A stretch of 64,000 nt of DNA from Okapia johnstoni (taxonomy: Eukaryota > Chordata > Mammalia > Artiodactyla > Giraffidae), in the NCBI GenBank assembly GCA_024291935.2, contig CM044316.1, forward strand, positions 69,642,501 through 69,706,500, in the 5' to 3' direction. The translations under genes were made by a program, and so were the position numbers. Below the pieces are notes generated by a model. That model ran no database searches. It had not been told where the DNA came from and saw only the letters and a list, made by a program, of their open reading frames with translations. Position 1 is the stretch's first letter; each line of letters starts with the position of its first letter. Positions 44,196 to 56,978 of the stretch are shown in pieces.

Positions 44196-44838
44196 AAAGG
44201 ATAAAATCAGAGGACAAAGAAAACCTGGAGTCACAGAGGAGCAAGCCTGCCTGTTTTCCTCTTGTCCCACTGTCTTAAAACCTTTAAATTTCTTTTTAAC
44301 CTGGGTAATAGTAGCTTTGTCTTTACTTCCTCCACCCTCACCAGTGCTGTTCAGAATTTAAGGGCTTCAAAATAAGCTTAAGATCCAGGACTCCCTTTGT
44401 TCTAACCCTAGACACCAAGTCCCAGAGGAGTACACTGCAGTCAATCTCTTTGAAATTCTAATTAATCTACATTTAAAAAGTGTTGTTTAATCTACATCAC
44501 TCATATTTTCATGAGCTTCTCCACTGTTCTTCGATGTCATATTTCCAATCACATATTTGTAATGCCTCTTAACTATGGCCCACACTCCCAAATCCTCCAG
44601 AAGCCTCAGGGGTTCTAAATGCATCCTTCCCAGCTTACACTAGAATCATTTTTTTCCTCTCTTGATCTCTTCCCACAAGCCAGACAAAGAAGTCATTTTT
44701 ACTTTACTTGGTGACTTGGAAACACCACTTTGAGCAGTTGACTTACTAATCTAATCGCTGTTTGTGTTAGCTGTGAGGTTTTCTCTCTTTAAACACTGAT
44801 GGGGAGAAGAGCTCCAAGTCAACATTATTTTAGGATTG
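44196..44838. other. Stretch with no recognised element
   Basis: No supported repeat or exon. Confidence 0.4.
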
Positions 44839-44850
44839 ACTTTAAACATT

Positions 44851-45019
44851 GTTTTTTTTTTTTTAATTTTTAAAATTGTGTTTTTAAACATTTTATTTGT
44901 GGGGAAGGTGGTCACACCTTGGGGCATGTGGGATGTTAGTTCCCCAACCATGGATCAAACCCACACCCCCTGCAATGGAAGCATGGAGCCTCAACCACTG
45001 TACTGCCAGGGAAGCACCA
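44851..45019 (-). mobile_element. CHR-type tRNA-derived SINE, antisense
   Basis: A T-run (antisense tail) is followed by GTTAGTTCCCCAACCATGGA, then TCAAACCCACACCCCCTGCA and CAACCACTGTACTGCCAGGG, the antisense CHR/tRNA-like body. Flanks ACTTTAAACATT (44839-44850) and ACCTTAAATCTT (45020-45031) agree at 9 of 12 and may be a decayed target duplication. Confidence 0.88.
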
Positions 45020-45031
45020 ACCTTAAATCTT

Positions 45032-45513
45032 ATTAAAAATTTCACAAACTTGTAGAATGACCATGATACAAAAGACATAACAGTCTTGTGGGGGAAATAA
45101 TGCAAATACCCACCTTGGACAGATATTTGCAAAACAAAATTGCCTGTTTTTCTATACATCCTAAATACCTGCAATAAACCACTTTCTTCATTTACTTTGC
45201 CCAACATGTGTAATTGACTATCCAGTCAACCAAGATTAACAGTCCTCATTGTGGGCAATGTCATAATAAAGCTATACCATCTCATTCTTCTTTGCAACTC
45301 TTCATCTCTCAAGTTTTATGTTTTGTGTCTTTACAAATGGAAGAGAATATCAGCCCCTACTTTAAAAAAAAAAGATACACTGCTAACAACCCCTTTCCTT
45401 TGTGTATACTCCTCATCTATCTGTCCAGCATAGTTTTTTTGGCAGTGCAGTATTTTTGTCTGAAAAAGAATGTATTGCATAAAGACAAAATGTTGTCCAT
45501 AGGGCAGTGAGTT
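45032..45513. other. Stretch with no recognised element
   Basis: No supported repeat or exon. Confidence 0.4.
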
Positions 45514-45524
45514 ACAAAGAGATT

Positions 45525-46028
45525 CAGTTCAGTTCAGTCGATCAGTCGTGTCCAACTCTTTGCGACCCCATGGACTGCAGCACGCCAGGCCTCCCTGTCC
45601 ATCACCAACTCCCGGAGTTTACCCAAACTCATCTCCATTGAGTCAGTGATGCCATCCAACCATTTCATCCTCTGTCATCCCCTTCTCCTCCCACCTTCAA
45701 TCTTTCCCAGCATCAGGGTCTTTTACAATGAGTCAGCTCTTTGCATCAGGTGGCCAAAATATTGGAGTTTCAGCTTCAACATCAGTCCTTCCAATGAACA
45801 CCCAGGACTGATCTCCTTTAGCATGGACTGGTTGGGTCTCCTTGTAGTCCAAGGGACTCTCAAGAGTCTTCTCCAACACCGCAGTTCAAAAGCATCGATT
45901 CTTTGGCGCTCAGCTTTCTTTATAGCCCAACTCTCACATCCATACATGACTACTGGAAAAAACATAGCTTTGACTAGATAGACCTTTGTTGGCAAAGTAA
46001 TGTCTCTGCTTTTTAATATGCTGATTAA
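45525..46028 (-). mobile_element. BovB LINE copy 3, 5'-truncated
   Basis: About 504 bases of the BovB 3' end on the minus strand, starting with the CAGTTCAGTTCAGT tail. ACAAAGAGATT flanks it exactly at 45514-45524 and 46029-46039, so both ends are defined. A 90-codon minus-strand frame (45723-45995) reads through KVYLVKAMFFPVVMYGCESW and RLLRVPWTTRRPNQS without a stop. That is the tail of the reverse transcriptase region, so this copy is relatively young but cannot be functional. Confidence 0.96.
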
Positions 46029-46084
46029 ACAAAGAGATTACAGGGAATAATTTACTCATGAACCCATTCTAGCCAAACGCTACC

Positions 46085-46270
46085 TCTCTCTAGAAGCGGG
46101 CTGATTTAGTTGCTAATCCACTTTGACCACTAACTTAAACCACAAAATCTTAGGGAAGTTATTTAGGCCTCATCTAAATGCCTCCATCCTCGTAAGTTCT
46201 ATATTATTTTACTTCTCTCTACACTGCCTGTCTTATAGTAAATGCTTTATAAACGTACCTATTATTATTT
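46085..46270 (+). mobile_element. MIR SINE
   Basis: ACCACAAAATCTTAGGGAAG, then TTATTTAGGCCTCATCTAAA and GCCTGTCTTATAGTAAATGC, follow a diverged MIR. Confidence 0.62.
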
Positions 46271-46471
46271 CCATTCCCAATTATTGTTTAACATGACTTT
46301 TTCCAAAAACGAGACAGATCTTAGAGTACCTTTGAGATATATCTGGCTAGTTACTGTATTAAAGGCTACAACTCTGCCTGTACAAAGTACTTCTTCTAGG
46401 ATCCTAATAACAGTTAAGCTAATATTGGCATTAGGTAAAAAGGTGGTACTATAACATTAGTTTAATATGTG

Positions 46472-46694
46472 TGTGAGTGCTAAGTTGCTTCAGTCATGTC
46501 TGACTCTTTGTGACCCTATGTACTATAGCCCACCAGGCTCCTATGTCCATGAGATTCTCCAGGCAAGAATATTGGAGTGGGTTGCCATGCCTTCCTCTAG
46601 AGGATCTGCCTGACCCAGGGATTGAACCCTTGTCTCTTAATGTCTCTGCTTTGGCAGGCAGGTTCTTTACCACTAGTGCCACCTGGGAAGCCCT
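46472..46694 (-). mobile_element. Bov-tA SINE, antisense (first of two)
   Basis: A full antisense Bov-tA: TGCTTCAGTCATGTCTGACT, CAGGCAAGAATATTGGAGTG, then the head TTCTTTACCACTAGTGCCAC and CTGGGAAGCCC. Flanks TTTAATATGTG and TTAAATATGTG are similar and may be its target duplication. Confidence 0.95.
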
Positions 46695-46701
46695 TAAATA
46701 T

Positions 46702-46938
46702 GTGCATGCTTGCTTGCTTGCTAAGTCACCACAGTTGTATCTGACTCTTTGCGACTCTATGGACTGCAGCTTGCCAGACTCCTCCGTCCATGGGATTCGC
46801 CAGGCAAGAATAGTAGAGTGGCTTGCTGTGCCCTCCTCCAGGGGGTCTTCTTGACCCAGGGATTAAACCTGTGTCTCTTACATCTACCTGAATTGGCAGG
46901 TGGGTTCTTTACCACTAACACCACCTGGGAAGCCCTTC
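46702..46938 (-). mobile_element. Bov-tA SINE, antisense (second of two)
   Basis: Another full antisense Bov-tA in the same orientation, only about 8 bases after the first. It has GACTCTATGGACTGCAGCTT, then the head TTCTTTACCACTAACACCAC. A GCTTGCTTGCTTGC run marks its tail. Confidence 0.95.
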
Positions 46939-48884
46939 TATTCAAAATACTATTATTTTTTAAAAAAATCTTGCAAATGTTTTATTAGGTAATAGCTAGA
47001 CATCAACATTTTGACAAAATTTTCACCTCATTGTGGATTTTATTAATTTAGTCTTTCACTGCACTGATTTCTCAACTCTGTCGAGCATGGACAGTTGTTG
47101 ACACAACTGGACCTATTAGTTCCTCATACCTCGAAGTGTTTACTCTGTCAGCCAATGTTCATTTTGTCAGCCAGTGTTCACTGAGAATTTAGAGACATAG
47201 CAGCAAGTGAATCCTGGAAAATAAAAGGATGCTGTAGATTTGTTTTGATACATAAATGATTATCTCAAAGATCATCTTCACCACAAAAAGCTCCACTATT
47301 CTTATCAATAACTTGTCCTGTAACGATCATAGAAGAAAAACTACAAGGACAGATGTATTCAGTTGTGTTACCCCAGCTGTGAGATACAGGAGAGTGGAGA
47401 GAGGACATCATTTGGTTAGGATGTGTCCAATTTTTACTTTTTTAAAAAAGAAGGAAGTATAGAAAAAAAGATAGAGGGATGGAGAAAGAAAGAGTTGACA
47501 GTAACAATCTTGGTTTCAGCATCTCAGTTTCCTTCCATATTCACTCATTGGGAATTTCCTCTGTACTTTTTTTCAGTTGCTATTAATTTTTGCATGTCTT
47601 TTACTATCCCAGGTTTGAATAAATACTGTCTTTTTGCAGAAGACAAATTGATAAAGAAATCAAGATCACACTCTTTCCCCAGCAGATTATGGGTTGTTTA
47701 AAATGCCATTACTCTTCCTATTATTGTTAGATGGAAACGCTTAGTAGGGAATGGACCCCAACTGTCTCTTAAAATAATAAAGGGCCTTCACAACTCTATT
47801 CTTGGGATAGGGACAACCAAATTTCAGTTCTGTCATTTTTTTGGCAAGCTTTTAACAGGTTATTGAAATTCTTAAAGAATATCATCCCCTCTTTTTAAAA
47901 ATAACATTTCAATCTTTAAATATGTTCATAATCAGTAGTACTCATTTCTTGAATACCTAAATGTGTGACTAGACCCACAAGCTGGAGTAGTAATTAAACT
48001 TCTTTTTTAATATCATCTGTGTTCACCCACAGTTGATTACTTAAAGAAGTTTTGAAACTGAGAAAAAAAAAGAATTTGAAATTTAACAGGTGGCTTTGCA
48101 AGAGTGAGGAATGATTAGTTTGCCTGGAATACTTTTCCCGTGCTGTCATATTGAAGGCTTGAATGATGTATATGATATATTTGATTTTATCTCAAAATTG
48201 AGTAGCCTTATTTTAGTATAAAACCCTGAGCAATGGGGAAAAAAGCATTTTCTTTATCCCTGGTTACCCTTATAAATGATATCCACCTTGAATAATTGTT
48301 CAATCGAAGCCGAGATCAGTACATAGTGAAAAATATATTTCCTCTCTTTTTTAACAGTGGCCAGAGCCTCAAACAAGGTAGTGCCATGCTGGGGTTTTTT
48401 TCGGGGTGAGGGGGGGTTCCCTGATGCTTGTGGTAGTTCACTGATAATATGTTCCATCACTAATAAAAATACAATTCTTCATCAGTAATGTCCTCTGGGT
48501 GTTAAACCCATCACTTTCCACATCTCCACAAAATATTTATATACACATACAGTTTTATTTCCCCTAGCAAATCTATAAATGGAATTTTTGAATGGAAATC
48601 CTATGATATAAATAACTTTGAAAGCTTTCTTGCAGTTTTACCTGCTTTGCAATCAGCCGGTTTTCTCCTTCAAAATCAATGCCTCTCATTAAGACTACTT
48701 CTGGCAGGATGAGGGTCTAGCATCAGTTTGTGGAAAAGTGGTCATGATTTTGCCTCTGGGTTTGTTTTAATTGTCCCTCTCCATGCAGCAAGCTTTATGG
48801 CTTGAATAGTAGAGAACTCATTTGTAAGCTCGCCTCCTGTGTTTCTCCAAAGATTGTTGCGAGAACTAACCGACCCCAAATCTC
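46939..48884. other. Stretch with no recognised element
   Basis: About 1.9 kb without a repeat I can support. A weak old-L1 resemblance near 48530-48610 is too short to call. Confidence 0.4.
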
Positions 48885-49405
48885 CTCTGTGCCGGGTCCC
48901 CTCAAGGTGCTGCAGACGTAGCTGTAAGCAAGCCTGTCCCCATGTTCAAGGAATTTAATTCCAGTGGGGAAAGCCTGAACAGGAACAAGACCAAGATCGC
49001 AAGTGAAGACTGCAGAAGAGCAATGGCAGTATGGTAACATTTGAGTAGAGCATCCAATATCTTCTTCAGGAAGATCATGGAAAGCTTCTCTCAGACATAC
49101 ATTTGAGCGAATTGTGAATTATAAGGAGGGAGGTAGCTACAGGCAAACCTGGGATAAAACATATCTGAATGTCCTGAGAATGGATGTGGAGTGCTGATAG
49201 AAGGAAAAGGAATCTCCGAAAAGCCTTATGTGACTGAGCTGGAGGGCATAAGTGATGAGGCTAATGAGGGGATGGGAGGAAAATCATGTGGGACCATGAT
49301 ATATAAGGAGTGTTGATTTTATTTTAAAAGACAGTCAAACCATTGGAGGGTTTTGAGGGTTGGAGTAGCATGGTGTAATTTACATTTTAAAATAATAGCA
49401 ATATA
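48885..49405 (-). mobile_element. L2 LINE, antisense
   Basis: Antisense L2 blocks: CCCCATGTTCAAGGAATTTA, then TTCCAGTGGGGAAAGCC, and ACCATTGGAGGGTTTTGAGG followed by TTTACATTTTAAAATAA near the right end. The last block is shared with the L2 copies near 9260 and 16000. Confidence 0.68.
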
Positions 49406-52400
49406 TGCAATAATCTCCCAAGGCTTAATCTTGACTCTGTGACTTACCTCCCTAAGCCACCATTTTGTTATCCATAAAATGGGCATCAACATGATCATAT
49501 ATGGACACGCTATGATCATCATCACTCATACGGTACAGATGAAAGAAGATAGTCAACACACACTGCTCTGTCAACAGCAAATCTTCAGTAGACAGAGGTA
49601 TTCAAGAAAACATTTAGGTCTCTCTTAAGTATCCTCTTGGTTTTCTAACTGTGAGACCATTCATTAATTTATTTTGTGTTCTCCTCCTCTTCCTAAATAT
49701 CTGAAATTTTTGACAATTTTCTCTGAGATTCCTGGCATTTGGTCCTTGGAGATGGCAGGGGGTCTGGTTTACTGTCTGTTAATTTTAGCTGTTCTCTGCT
49801 GGAAGTGCCATCACAACTAGAATAACCGGGGAGAGCGGGAGGTGGTGCGGCCTATTAAGTGGCCCCATGGGGCTGCCCTGGCAGCAAAAATCAAAACAAA
49901 CAAACAGAGTCCCAAAACAGGCTTGGGCTTTAGGGGGTTTAAAAATGGACATTTTTACCATTAATAACGTATCAGTTAAACTCTAATATGACAGCTCTCA
50001 AAAAGTTCCTTCTAACAAAACCATTTGGAATCCCAAATCATTCATTTTGCCGAAAAATGTCAAAGCCAAGAGACACCTAGTAGATAATTTGGTCCACGAT
50101 TTTCCAGGGTCAGGGTAATAGCAAATAGAAGTAGCTAATCTTCTGCTATTTCATATTTCCAATGTTTCTATACAAGCTAACTATTTCATGGGACCCCAGA
50201 AAGAAATTCAAATGTTTAATGATTCAGAATATCTAGTTGAATGGCCTATGTGGAAACAATATCCAAATAATTAAATATATTTTGTCCTTTGTTTTATTTA
50301 AGGGGTCCCAAGCCTAAAACCCTATGTAAAGAAAGGACTTTGACGTTTAGATATAAGACAAATGAACTGTGAATCTTTATTGTTAGCCTAGCCATACTAT
50401 TGCTATGAAATTTTCATAGTAAGGGCATAACGTTTAGATTGTAGGTCATTAAAACAATTACACATTTCTTTTTATTTGAACCGTTACATTCAGAAGAAAA
50501 TGATATACCTTGTTTCATTGCTTGGTTAATATCAGTCTGTGAAAAAAAAAGGATGTTTTTAGACAAGAATTATAAAATAGATAAAGTTGGTCTCCCTATA
50601 TTGAACGTGATGGCAAGGATGTCAGAAAGATTTCTTTGGAATATTAAACCTGGGATGAATTTGTATCTATTAGGGAAAACATGGATGGGCGAGAAGAGAC
50701 GTTAAAAATCTTTTATGTAAAGTCGAGAAAATTTACTTGAAGAAAATGAGATTATATCTATACACACCCAAGATTGAGAAAATGGTTTAAATGCAAGGAA
50801 ATGTAAGATAATTATCTTGCATTACATTATCCTGTCTCTTTTCCCTCCTTGCCTAGCTAGTGTTCTCTACAAATAGACCACATATGATCTTGAAATATGT
50901 ATATATACTCACCAATACACTTCTATCCCGGTACAAAAACACACATTTATCAATTTATATATCCACACACATATGGATCAACTTAGGAAGCACCAGATAA
51001 ACTTGTCTTTCCTATCACCTACTATTTCTGAAAGGACATTCTTATACAGAATTCCTACAACTAGCATTTCACTACTACATCGCAGGAATAAAGAAGTTTT
51101 AATTATTTATGTATTTACAAAGAGAACCATTACTACTTTCCACTAAAGCAAATGATTCTGGGCAATTTTTTTTTTTTTATGTTTGAATGCTTTCTATAAA
51201 CTGAAACGTTGAGTATATATCAATGCTTGAGAAAAAATAATGGCTGGGATGAAAGGAAATATATAGAAATTAAATTCTAATACAACAAAAGCTCCCCTGC
51301 AAATAAACTTTTACCCCTGTTCAGTTACCCACTTGCCACCACAGATTTTTTTAGGTGACATTCCCAATTTGGAAAAACACAGTGAGCGGTTTACACCCAT
51401 GAAACAGCACATCACAGGCGTGGACTCACTATATTTACATCTGAATTACAAACATTTGAGTTTTGCAGCATGAAACAACTAGAGATTGAAAAGCAATGGT
51501 ATCTAATATCACCCTAAATTATCATTTAGATATAGCCTTCATCATTTCTCCTCTGTACTTAAAACATAAAAACCGGTTAAGGTAACTCCACTGCATATTT
51601 TTCTTCTGCTTGTTGTACACTTCACTGTTACAGAGTGAATCAACTTGTCTAAAGATACTCATTAGCACACATTTTGTTTCTCTTGGTCTCTTTAAAGAAA
51701 CCTTGCAAGCAGTTGGAACACTTATTTTATTTTGATCCCACAGTGGAAAATTGTATTCACATAGGTAAGCGTATACCAAACAGCAATAAATCATTATTTC
51801 TTAGGTGACCAACATCAGCAGGAATCTCATCTACTTCTCTGCTGGAGTTGATTTCCAAATTCATTGAATAATTATTGGTGCTGCTTTTCATAAGTGAAAA
51901 GCATCTTTTCCTTTCTATTCTGGTTAACTTTTAAATATTCCTTTTCCCCCTCATTTCCTCAGCACTTCTGACAAATATTTATAAAGGAGGGGGGAAAATA
52001 AAATTTTATATTTGACAAATGTCAAGGGGGTTGATGGAGTATGATCCTTGACAACTACTTCCCAGTCTTGAAATTTATAGTTTCTTACATTAGGAGCCTT
52101 TGGATAAATAGTGAATCTTGAGTTAGATTATCAATGAACAGAATCAATACCAATTAATGCCTTAATGTTTTCAGGTAAATCTAGAATTTATTAGACTGTT
52201 TTAAAATATAGCATTGAGATGATTCAAGTTCTGTTTTCTTTTGCTCTGCCAAGAGAAAAAAAAAATACATTGTTTTTTTTTTCATTTTCCAAAAGATTAA
52301 TTGAATTTTGGCAATAAATACTGAGTAAGTATGGAACAATAGGGATAAGATTTTTTTATTTCCCCTAATTAACCAAACTTATTAACAGCAGGTAACTCAT

Positions 52401-54159
52401 ATTCTTTGCCTGTCAAATGAATTTATAAGACTTTAATTGGTTTCACGTCACTTTTACTACAGATTAGATATAGTGGCCATGTTCCAGAAACTGTGAGAGT
52501 TCTCTCCTCTGGTTTAGAACTTGAATGGACATTTTTAATGGCTGCTGAGTACAGTGTATTGTGTTAGGCACTATTATAGAGAAAACTACCAAATAAGGCT
52601 TTAAAATTAATTTCAGTATTTAGAATCAGGAAGGGTAACAGTGGCAGGTTGAGATTCAGCCTAATGTTTAAACTCTTTCTGTGTATGCTATTACAACTTC
52701 CAGGAATTCTTCTTTTATGCTTTTGGTTGATGTTCTTAAATTTTTGACCTTCTAATTAGAAGGGAAGTTGAAGCTATGTAAGGAATTTCTTTTTTTACCA
52801 AATTAATTTTTTTCCTGATTAAATATGTCTATATTTATTTCCATATTTATCTGTAGCTCCCAAAGTGAAAATATAATATGAATATTAACATAATTCAAAA
52901 AATAGTAAGATAAGCTCTAAGAAACATTCTGGAATAAAATATAATGCACATTAGTTATTGCCTTGTTACTGAAAAAACTCCGATTAAATTGGTGTATTTG
53001 CAAAAAATACAACATAGTCTAGATCTATGAGCCACCCAGAAATAACTCAAATATGTATATTTTGAAATTAAAAAGAGGTCTGTGTAATTCCAAAAAAACA
53101 ATGTGATCACATAACTTTGAATTATTCTGCCATGGAATCTCTTTACCAAGAAAAATTTTCCATGTAACATGTGACTGTGAGTTTTAATTAACATGATGGT
53201 CAGGGTACTTTTCAGATATTCTAAAATATCTTAATATAAACTGTTACTAAATAAAAACATTTGAAATTATAATGATGCATTAAGATAATCATATAATTTA
53301 ATAACACATTAAAACATTTTTAAACAAGATGTATATTTTCATTGATATTTTACTCTTAAAATACCCAAGCCAAATTGTTTCTAAATAAGTAATTATTTCA
53401 TATTTCAGATATAAACTTAAAAATGAATTAATGTGCAATTATTGAACTTCCGAAACTCATGAAAATTCATTTCAAAAAGATTAAGAAAGCTACAACACAA
53501 AATGTCTTATCCCTTAATTTTATCCAGATTTAGGAAAGTGGCGACTCTAGAAGTATTGATGGGACATGTAATTTGTGATTTCATATCATAAAATAGCTGA
53601 AATTTAGAGTATATTGCTATGCATTGGCAATATCTCCTCACACACAAAGAGAATATTATATAATGAGGTCAAATTTTTTGTTTTTTTTTACCTCATGGGG
53701 GAAAAAAGATAGGAAATTATAAACAAGATTTAGATTAATTTGAGGACTGAATTGAATATGCTATATAGCCCATCTATCTTCTTATCCAAAAATTAGCAAA
53801 ATTGCAGATAGATACTCTTGGCTAAAGAGGATATATTTTGTTGTTGAATGATAGTGTGATGAGCATATATATAGGTGCTACAACCTAGATTAATCTTCAA
53901 TATGTGTCTCACTTATTGTGTCACTTGTCTGCTATTTTAAACAAATTTCCATTAGGCAGAAATGTTTCCTAATGTGTGCCTTATGAGTTTTTCATGGGGG
54001 AAAATAAAAGGATTGTATGATTAGAGAGATTTAGGGAATGCTCCATATTTTGTAACTTTAATACATGAAGTTCTCAGGGTTCTAATAGAGAAGACATCTG
54101 TTTATCACAGTGTCTCCCAAATTACTATTACCAATCATTGCTAATTAATATAAAGCAAA
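49406..54159. other. 4.7-kb AT-rich stretch with no recognised element
   Basis: The longest part of the window where I recognise no interspersed repeat of any age. It is AT-rich throughout, with short poly-A and poly-T runs. The open frames (for example 51522-51794 minus) show no domain and no splice context. I cannot tell unique DNA from very old decayed repeats by eye. Confidence 0.4.
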
Positions 54160-54892
54160 GAAGAACTAAAGAGCCTCTTGATGAAAGTGAAAGAGGAGAG
54201 TGAAAAAGTTGGCTTAAAGCTCAACATTCAGAAAACTAAGACCATGGCATCTGGTCCCATCACTTCATGGCAAATAAACGGGGAAACAGTGAGAGACTTT
54301 ATTTTGGGGGGCTCCAACATCACTGCAGATGGTGACTGCAGCCATGAAATTAAAAGATGCTTACTCCTTAGAAGGAAAATTATGACCAACTCAGACAGCA
54401 TATTAAAAAGCAGAGACGTTACTTTGCCAACAAAGGTCTGTCTAGTCAAGGCTATAGTTTTTCCAGTAGTCATGTATGGATTTGAGAGTTGGACTATAAA
54501 GAAAGCTGAGCACTAAGGAATTGATGCTTTTGAACTGTGGTGTTGGAGAAGACTCTTGAGAGTCCCTTGGACTGCAAGGAGACCCAACCAGTCCATCCTA
54601 AAGGAAATCAGTCCTGAATATTCATTGGAAGGACTGATGCTGAAGCTGACACTCCAATACTTTGGCCACCTGATGAGAAGAACTGACTCATTGGAAAAGA
54701 CCCTGATGCTGGGAAAGATTGAAGGCAGGAGGAGAAGGAGACGACAGAGGATGAGGTGGTTGGATGGCATTTCGATGGACAAAAGTTTGAGTAGACATCG
54801 GGAGTTGGTGATGGACAGGGAAGCCTGACATGCTGCAGTCCATGGGGTTGCTAAGAGTTGGACAGACTGAGTGACTGAACTGAACTGAGAAT
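54160..54892 (+). mobile_element. BovB LINE copy 4, 5'-truncated, sense
   Basis: About 730 bases of the BovB 3' end on the plus strand, from just after the YADD region to the ACTGAACTGAACTGAG tail. The frame at 54178-54516 reads VGLKLNIQKTKTMASGPITSW and KVCLVKAIVFPVVMYGFESW. A stop (TAA after KKAEH) and a frame change separate it from 54556-54828, which reads RVPWTARRPNQSILKEISPE and MRWLDGISMDKS. It is the only sense-oriented BovB copy here. Confidence 0.96.
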
Positions 54893-54897
54893 AACAT

Positions 54898-55082
54898 GGC
54901 TTCCCTGGTATCTCAGCCAGTAAAGAATCTGCCTGCAATGCAGGAAACCCCAGTTCAATTCTTGGGTCAGGAAGATCCCCTGGAGAAAGTATCTTCCCAA
55001 CCCTGGAGAAGGGATATATACAGGAGAGAATAGAAGATTCCCTGGAGAAGAGAATATCCCCTGGAAAAGTGATATATACAGA
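54898..55082 (+). mobile_element. Bov-tA head with rearranged 3' part
   Basis: The tRNA-like head (GGCTTCCCTGGTATCTCAGC, then AGTAAAGAATCTGCCTGCAA) begins about 5 bases after the BovB tail. The normal Bov-A unit is missing. In its place CCCTGGAGAA occurs at 54978, 55001 and 55040, with a variant at 55059, and GATATATACA twice. Confidence 0.82.
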
Positions 55083-55819
55083 ATAATATAGGGTGCAAAA
55101 TTCCTGAGTATAAAATGGAGTTTACTACTAACTACCTGCTAATTTAGCCTACCTTCAATCTATTTGCCAACTTTTAGTTTCATCAGGGAATCTGAACTAC
55201 AACCAGAATGAACTACATATTTTTCCCTCTGTGCATCCCTAAGGTGTTCATATTGTGTGCCTTTGTTCACGTTTTCCCCTTTGGAAATGACTCTTACTTT
55301 CCCCTCTTACCTCTGCAGGTTTAAATCTAAGTGCCTAGTAGGTTTTCCAAATGTATGCTCACAAAGATGATAAGCCAGTGTGAGATTCTAGGTGTGCAGC
55401 TATGCAATCAACATATCAAATGAAGCTTGAACAAACATTTTTAGTGACTCCTGAACATGGTATATTATGCCAGGCATTCTTATGAGGAAACCAAGTGAAG
55501 TTTTTTCCATGTACCACATAAGAGAATCAGTACTAATGTTTTCACAGGAGGGAGAGAGGATCAAGTTAGCCTTATGGAGAGGGTAGGACATACACTGTAT
55601 TTTGATGAAATGATGTACCTGTAAACTTATTTGCAAATGTGAGCAGAAGCTCTTAAATCACAGGACCTCTGTCTGTAGTGAGTGGGAAGACTTAGAAGGG
55701 AGATGGTTTGCTTTGTAGACATGCATCACCTACTTTTGTGACTGAGAAACAAAAATCCATGCGTATTGCTTTCTAAGCTGTGATTCAGTGATTCAACAGT
55801 CATTAAGGCACTAAATCCA
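55083..55819. other. Stretch with no recognised element
   Basis: No supported repeat or exon. Confidence 0.4.
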
Positions 55820-55985
55820 ATGGTGAGAACACTTTGGATTGAATCCTGTCTCTGCTAACTGTGACATTAGGAAACTTACTTAACCTTTCTAGGCTGGTTT
55901 CTCCCTCTGAAAACTGGAATAATAATACCAATTTCCTCGAGTCCATGCATGAATGAATAATAAACTGTATATAAATACTCAAAAG
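55820..55985 (+). mobile_element. MIR SINE
   Basis: TTGGATTGAATCCTGTCTCT, GACATTAGGAAACTTACTTA and AACTGGAATAATAATACC are in MIR order. Confidence 0.78.
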
Positions 55986-56978
55986 ATTGGCATGTGGTAC
56001 GTTCCCTATGTGTGGAAATATTATTAATAACGTTACCTTTCTTCATCCTTTCTTACTTCTTTCTAAGTCACAAAGAATTCAGCAACCTTTCATGAATATT
56101 CAACACTTTGACAGTCATGAAGCATTCTTAACCACCTATACTTTTCTTGAAAAGAGTAAGATTCTAAATCATTACCAAGGCCAAATTTTAAAAGGTAGAA
56201 CATTTTACCTGTAATATATAATTGCCAATTCTAATTCAGTTATGGTTTAAAGGCATTATTTAATTTAATTTATACCTTTGACCATCTCTTATGGTTGGCA
56301 AATATGTCCTCTTTTACATGATAGTTCTAACCTTTCCCCAATTACCACTGTCTCATGTTTTCAGACATAATTTACTTGCAGTAAATAGATTTTATTTTAA
56401 AAATGTCTATCCAGCCCTTTATATGTTATAACCAGATCCTGTTTTAATGAGATAACTCTAGATAACACAGTTCTATTTTCATGTCTCTTCTATAATATAT
56501 TGAGATCATTCTACTTATAACTATTTAATGAAAATAAATGTTTTTGTGTTATTGAATAGAATTTCCATAATACAATGAGTTTCCCGAGATAAAAGCTTCA
56601 GGGCTAAGTGAAATGTAGAACAAGGACAATGATCCTAATGGAGAGATGGCAAACAGTGTTCATGTAGGGTGCCAACTGCAACTCACTGGAAATGGTTTTC
56701 AGGATCCCTGCATGAAAAGGATGATTCAGGCTTAGGAACAAAGAGTGCCATGATGGTCATAGGTCTAGGAGCAGGATGTGATGAATCTTGAGCATGTATT
56801 CATTTTTCCTGTCCAAATTAAACTTATGTGTAATACCTATAGTTACTGGGGAAATCTGTGCGTGAGGGAAATGCTGAGGATATTTTCCCTTCAATATTGT
56901 AATGACTATTCAATGCCCTGATAAGAAAAATATACCCTATGCAATATTAATTATGGGCAGACCGTTTTTGCTCTTTTT
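55986..56978. other. Stretch with no recognised element
   Basis: AT-rich DNA without a supported repeat or exon. Confidence 0.4.

Noticed and set aside
54513..54938. 141-codon minus-strand frame, the longest in the window
   Set aside because: Antisense shadow of BovB copy 4, whose sense strand encodes reverse transcriptase C-terminal text.
54978..55080. Spaced short repeats that might suggest a CRISPR-like array
   Set aside because: Only four irregularly spaced 10-base repeats inside a rearranged SINE in a mammalian genome; no array architecture.
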